Positions 61,568 through 64,000 of a stretch of DNA of 64,000 nucleotides are shown one piece after another. Under the pieces are notes generated by a model. That model made no database searches. It was not told where the DNA came from and saw only the letters and a program-made list of their open reading frames with translations. Each line of letters begins with the position of its first letter. Position 1 is the stretch's first letter. This stretch comes from SKVR01 sp037441525 (GTDB lineage: Bacteria > Bacteroidota > Bacteroidia > Bacteroidales > UBA7960): assembly GCA_037441525.1 (NCBI GenBank), contig JBBISA010000016.1, positions 1-64,000 on the forward strand. Reading direction: 5' to 3'. The translations under genes were made by a program, and so were the position numbers.

Positions 61568-62419
61568 TCAAAAATAAAATTTAAGACTGATTTTTCCGTC
61601 GAAGCGGTGAACACTTTCGGGGTCCTCAATCCCGGCATCCCGGCCATTAATTTTGAGATTTCTGATATTACCGGCAAGTAACCCGGTCTGCATTCCAAGG
61701 TATAAGTTTCCGGAAAGTTTGAAATCAAAACCCAAGGACATGTAAATACCGAGAGTTTGGCCGGTCACCCTGAGATTTTGGCTCATGGCCTTTGCTTCGT
61801 TTAAAAAAAATACCGGTCCAAGGGCCATTCCATAATTTACAAAACCGCTATTTCCAGAGAGGGGGCTCATTCCGGCAATATTAAGGCCAAGAAAACGTAC
61901 ACTTACATTATCTTCGGCAAAATTGTAAATCGAGTTGCTGGTTGAATAGCCATTGAACATGGGGCCGATCCCTGTAAATTCGGAAATCATAAATGTTACC
62001 TTGGCCTCGTAGGCAAAACCAAGGCGCATTTCATTTAGGTATTTTTTAAGTTCAGCACTGGCATTTTTTGGCGGCCTGCCCAGCAGGTAGCCCGCGCCAA
62101 GGCTGAAATCAACTATTGTATTAAACTTCCGCTCTTCAGTCGATGCTGAATAAATATACCCCTGACCTCCAGTAACAACCCGGTCTTCAACCCGTGAATA
62201 ATCAATAAATGTTATTCCTACCAGGTCTCTTTTTTTGGTTTCAAGCTTTTGCACCATCCTGTTTATCTCTACATTGTGGCTGATTACGTCGTCGCCAACA
62301 ATAAGATTGGTTGCTTCAATAAAACTTCCATCTTGCTTGATAAGATATTTTCGGCCCGAATTTCTGGACGCTATTTTAAATTGCTCGACCCTGTTTATTT
62401 CTTTTACATTATTTAACAA
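61568..62419 (-). CDS. C-terminal part of an outer-membrane barrel protein (probable frameshift)
   Basis: An 283-codon open frame (TTG start if taken alone) whose product, after a short N-terminal stretch, looks like an outer-membrane beta barrel: repeated amphipathic strands and a terminal FDGKISLKFYF ending in aromatic Phe. It continues the N-terminal piece at 62409-62984 in a frame one base off; deleting one T from the TTTTTT run at 62420-62425 would join them as GKSFLLNNVKEINRV. I regard them as one gene broken by a frameshift or a sequencing error in the homopolymer. Confidence 0.6.
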   Translation of the reverse strand: MLNNVKEINRVEQFKIASRNSGRKYLIKQDGSFIEATNLIVGDDVISHNVEINRMVQKLETKKRDLVGITFIDYSRVEDRVVTGGQGYIYSASTEERKFNTIVDFSLGAGYLLGRPPKNASAELKKYLNEMRLGFAYEAKVTFMISEFTGIGPMFNGYSTSNSIYNFAEDNVSVRFLGLNIAGMSPLSGNSGFVNYGMALGPVFFLNEAKAMSQNLRVTGQTLGIYMSLGFDFKLSGNLYLGMQTGLLAGNIRNLKINGRDAGIEDPESVHRFDGKISLKFYF

Positions 62420-62984
62420 AAAAGGATTTTCCTATGTCTCGTGGGGCAGAAAATGTAACTTCAAGTTTTTCGCCTTGTACATCAAAATCAATGATTTGTT
62501 TTTTCACCCCATATATATCAGAAACAATGAATTGTGATTCACTTATTGATTGTCGTGTAAAAAACTTATGCTGGTATTTCCTTGCTATTGTTGAGGCTAT
62601 GGAATCATTGAAAAAAATACCAAACACGCTACGGTAGTCAATTATCATAAAAGTATTATTGCCGGCCTGAAAAATCTGTACCCCTTCTGGTTTAAATGCC
62701 TGTATCCTGCCCCTTATCGTATCCAACCTGAAAACTGCAACGTCTACCTTAGTCGTTTTCCCTTCATCTTCAAATGCCAGACGCGAAATATGCCTGGCAG
62801 GGAAGGAGTAAATTGTGGCGGTTGCCCGCTCTCTGAAAGCAATCGTTCTATTATCGATCTGAATGTCTTCGGCAACAAACGATTTTAGTTCGTAACCGGC
62901 AATCAGCACTATATCCTGCGATGACAGAGTAACTACAGGAAAAAGGACAACTAAAAGCTGTAATAGCCTTGTAAAATTTTTAAT
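62409..62984 (-). CDS. N-terminal part of the same barrel protein, with no standard start codon
   Basis: The frame codes for MKNFTRLLQLLVVLFPVV if an ATT at 62984 is read as start, a convincing signal peptide; the first ATG/GTG in frame is GTG at 62909, which would cut the signal off. The mature segment (YELKSFVAEDIQIDNRTIAF, RIQAFKPEGVQIFQAG) resembles the N-terminal domain of a Bacteroidota outer-membrane protein family. Stops 10 bp into the downstream piece. An unusual ATT start plus a frameshift suggests a decaying gene. Confidence 0.5.
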   Translation of the reverse strand: MKNFTRLLQLLVVLFPVVTLSSQDIVLIAGYELKSFVAEDIQIDNRTIAFRERATATIYSFPARHISRLAFEDEGKTTKVDVAVFRLDTIRGRIQAFKPEGVQIFQAGNNTFMIIDYRSVFGIFFNDSIASTIARKYQHKFFTRQSISESQFIVSDIYGVKKQIIDFDVQGEKLEVTFSAPRDIGKSFFVK

Positions 62985-63352
62985 GTTTATAATTCGGAAG
63001 GTTTTATTGCAGTTTGTATTGTATAGATTTCTTCAATTCCCCGGTTTTTGAAAGCAAAAAGCCGAAATGACTTCTTCGAGTTCAAAAATACATTATTTTA
63101 TAAAGATATTAACAAAACTCCGCCCGATTAATAAAAAAAATAAAATGATAGCATTTGTCATATTGTTGGTTTATTGAAGTTCAATTGGGTTTTCTGACCA
63201 AGATTAGGTTTTTGATTGACAATAACGAATTGGTATTCGCTATGCCATTAATTTTACAAGCCGTTTAATCAATTTTACCTGTTGTTTAAATCGGTCAGCC
63301 CAGGTTGCCTGGGATGAACTTCAATAAAAAATCGTGATTGTAAATTTGTAAT
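62985..63352. other. 368-bp AT-rich divergent spacer
   Basis: Between the barrel gene (minus) and cinA (plus). Mostly AT-rich, no open frame supported. CCCAGG-TTG-CCTGGG at 63299-63313 is a perfect short palindrome 40 bp before cinA that could be an operator. Confidence 0.4.
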
Positions 63353-64000
63353 ATGGTTGAAATAATTTCTATTGGTGATGAGCTTTTAATAGGGCAGGTG
63401 GTGAACACGAATGCTTCATGGATGGCCGAGCAACTTAATATGGCAGGATACGATGTACTCCAGATCACATGTGTATCCGATACAGGCAATGAAATTGACC
63501 GGGCCTTAAAAGAAGCTGCAGACAGGGCAGAAGTGATTTTGATGACAGGCGGATTGGGCCCTACCAAAGATGATATTACCAAAGATGTATTGTGCCGTTT
63601 TTTTAATACTGAGCTGGTCATTAATCATAATGTACTCGAAAACATCAGGTCATTTTTTCAACGGAAGGGTTTGCCACTAACCCGGTTGAATCATGATCAG
63701 GCACTGGTACCTGCTTCAGCAAAAATTCTTGAAAATCCTATAGGAACTGCTCCGGGATTACTGTTCGAGCAACAGGGGAAGGTCTTTGCTGCCATGCCAG
63801 GTGTTCCGTATGAAATGAAGCATATTATGGAATCTCATATACTACCTCTACTTTCACTAAGAGCAGGCAGCCGATCAGTTGTTCACCGTACCATACTTAC
63901 ACAAGGGATAGGTGAATCATTCCTTGCAGCTATTATCAAGGAGTGGGAAGAGAGTCTGGCACCGGCAATCAAACTGGCTTATCTTCCTTCTCCCGGAATT
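63353..64000 (+). CDS. cinA: CinA-family protein, 5' part (runs off the window)
   Basis: 216 codons from the ATG at 63353 to the right edge with no stop. The N-terminus IISIGDELLIGQVVNTNASWMAEQL, LMTGGLGPTKDDITKDVLCRFF and the ENPIGTAPGLLFEQ segment identify the MoCF-like N-terminal domain of CinA, which in characterised members hydrolyses ADP-ribose or acts with a nicotinamide-nucleotide amidase C-terminal domain. The C-terminal part is outside the window, so whether it carries the amidase domain is unknown. Confidence 0.88.
   Translation, partial: MVEIISIGDELLIGQVVNTNASWMAEQLNMAGYDVLQITCVSDTGNEIDRALKEAADRAEVILMTGGLGPTKDDITKDVLCRFFNTELVINHNVLENIRSFFQRKGLPLTRLNHDQALVPASAKILENPIGTAPGLLFEQQGKVFAAMPGVPYEMKHIMESHILPLLSLRAGSRSVVHRTILTQGIGESFLAAIIKEWEESLAPAIKLAYLPSPGI

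Noticed and set aside
63341..63348. TAAATTTG as a promoter element for cinA
   Set aside because: It matches the -7 consensus but is only four bases before the ATG, so transcription would start inside the gene.
1..64000. tRNA and rRNA genes
   Set aside because: I looked for TpsiC-arm-like GGTTCGAATCC/GGTTCAAATCC stretches with partner stems and for rRNA-like conserved blocks and found none; a covariance scan would be decisive.

Overview
The window looks like a chromosomal segment of a member of the Bacteroidota, probably a Bacteroidales-like anaerobe; the order is inferred, the phylum is well supported. Phylum-level signs are a hybrid two-component system of the glycan-regulator type, FecR anti-sigma factors paired with ECF sigma factors, STN and CarboxypepD_reg-like domains, many lipoproteins, PorT-like barrels, and TAnnTTTG promoter elements. 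I saw no rRNA, tRNA, CRISPR array, phage or intact insertion sequence.

Layout. 1-7.4 kb: homoserine O-acetyltransferase, a dTDP-4-dehydrorhamnose reductase, a conserved protein of unknown function and a Fe3+ ABC importer (fbpABC-like). 7.7-15.9 kb: a complete tryptophan operon on the minus strand (trpE-G-D-C-F-B-A) with a DAHP synthase at its end. It is preceded by a 20-residue leader peptide with three consecutive Trp codons and a terminator/antiterminator pair, a textbook-style attenuator. 16-21 kb: a lipoprotein, a methyltransferase/GNAT pair, undecaprenol/diacylglycerol kinase, a DUF1003 protein and a cation efflux protein. 21.2-34.4 kb: a glycan-utilisation locus with a 1341-residue hybrid sensor/regulator divergent from a five-gene operon (CE1-type esterase, secreted metallo-beta-lactamase-fold protein, GH3, carboxylesterase, GH3) and no SusC/SusD pair. 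34.7-38.1 kb: a methyltransferase, then a DNA methyltransferase convergent with a putative PD-(D/E)XK nuclease, a candidate restriction-modification pair. 39-40.7 kb: a YjbQ-family protein preceded by a short structured terminator, and a membrane metallophosphoesterase. 41.4-49.2 kb: a same-strand gene series containing two consecutive ECF sigma/anti-sigma/effector modules whose effectors are paralogues. 49.2-53.2 kb: a lipoprotein, ferrochelatase, protoporphyrinogen oxidase and a pentapeptide-repeat protein. 53.6-64 kb: ATP-dependent PEP carboxykinase with an unusual C-terminal extension, a TonB-dependent receptor, an AI-2E-family permease, an M15 peptidase, a LOG-family protein, a barrel-protein gene that looks frameshifted, and the 5' part of cinA.

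The items most worth a second look are the trp attenuator; the DNA methyltransferase with a degenerate second copy of its catalytic half, beside a nuclease candidate; the paired sigma/anti-sigma/effector modules (one anti-sigma-like protein carries a barrel domain, one effector carries an STN domain but no receptor barrel); the PEP carboxykinase fusion; and a family of short palindromic intergenic repeats sharing a CATTAG...CTAATG core, mostly between convergent genes.
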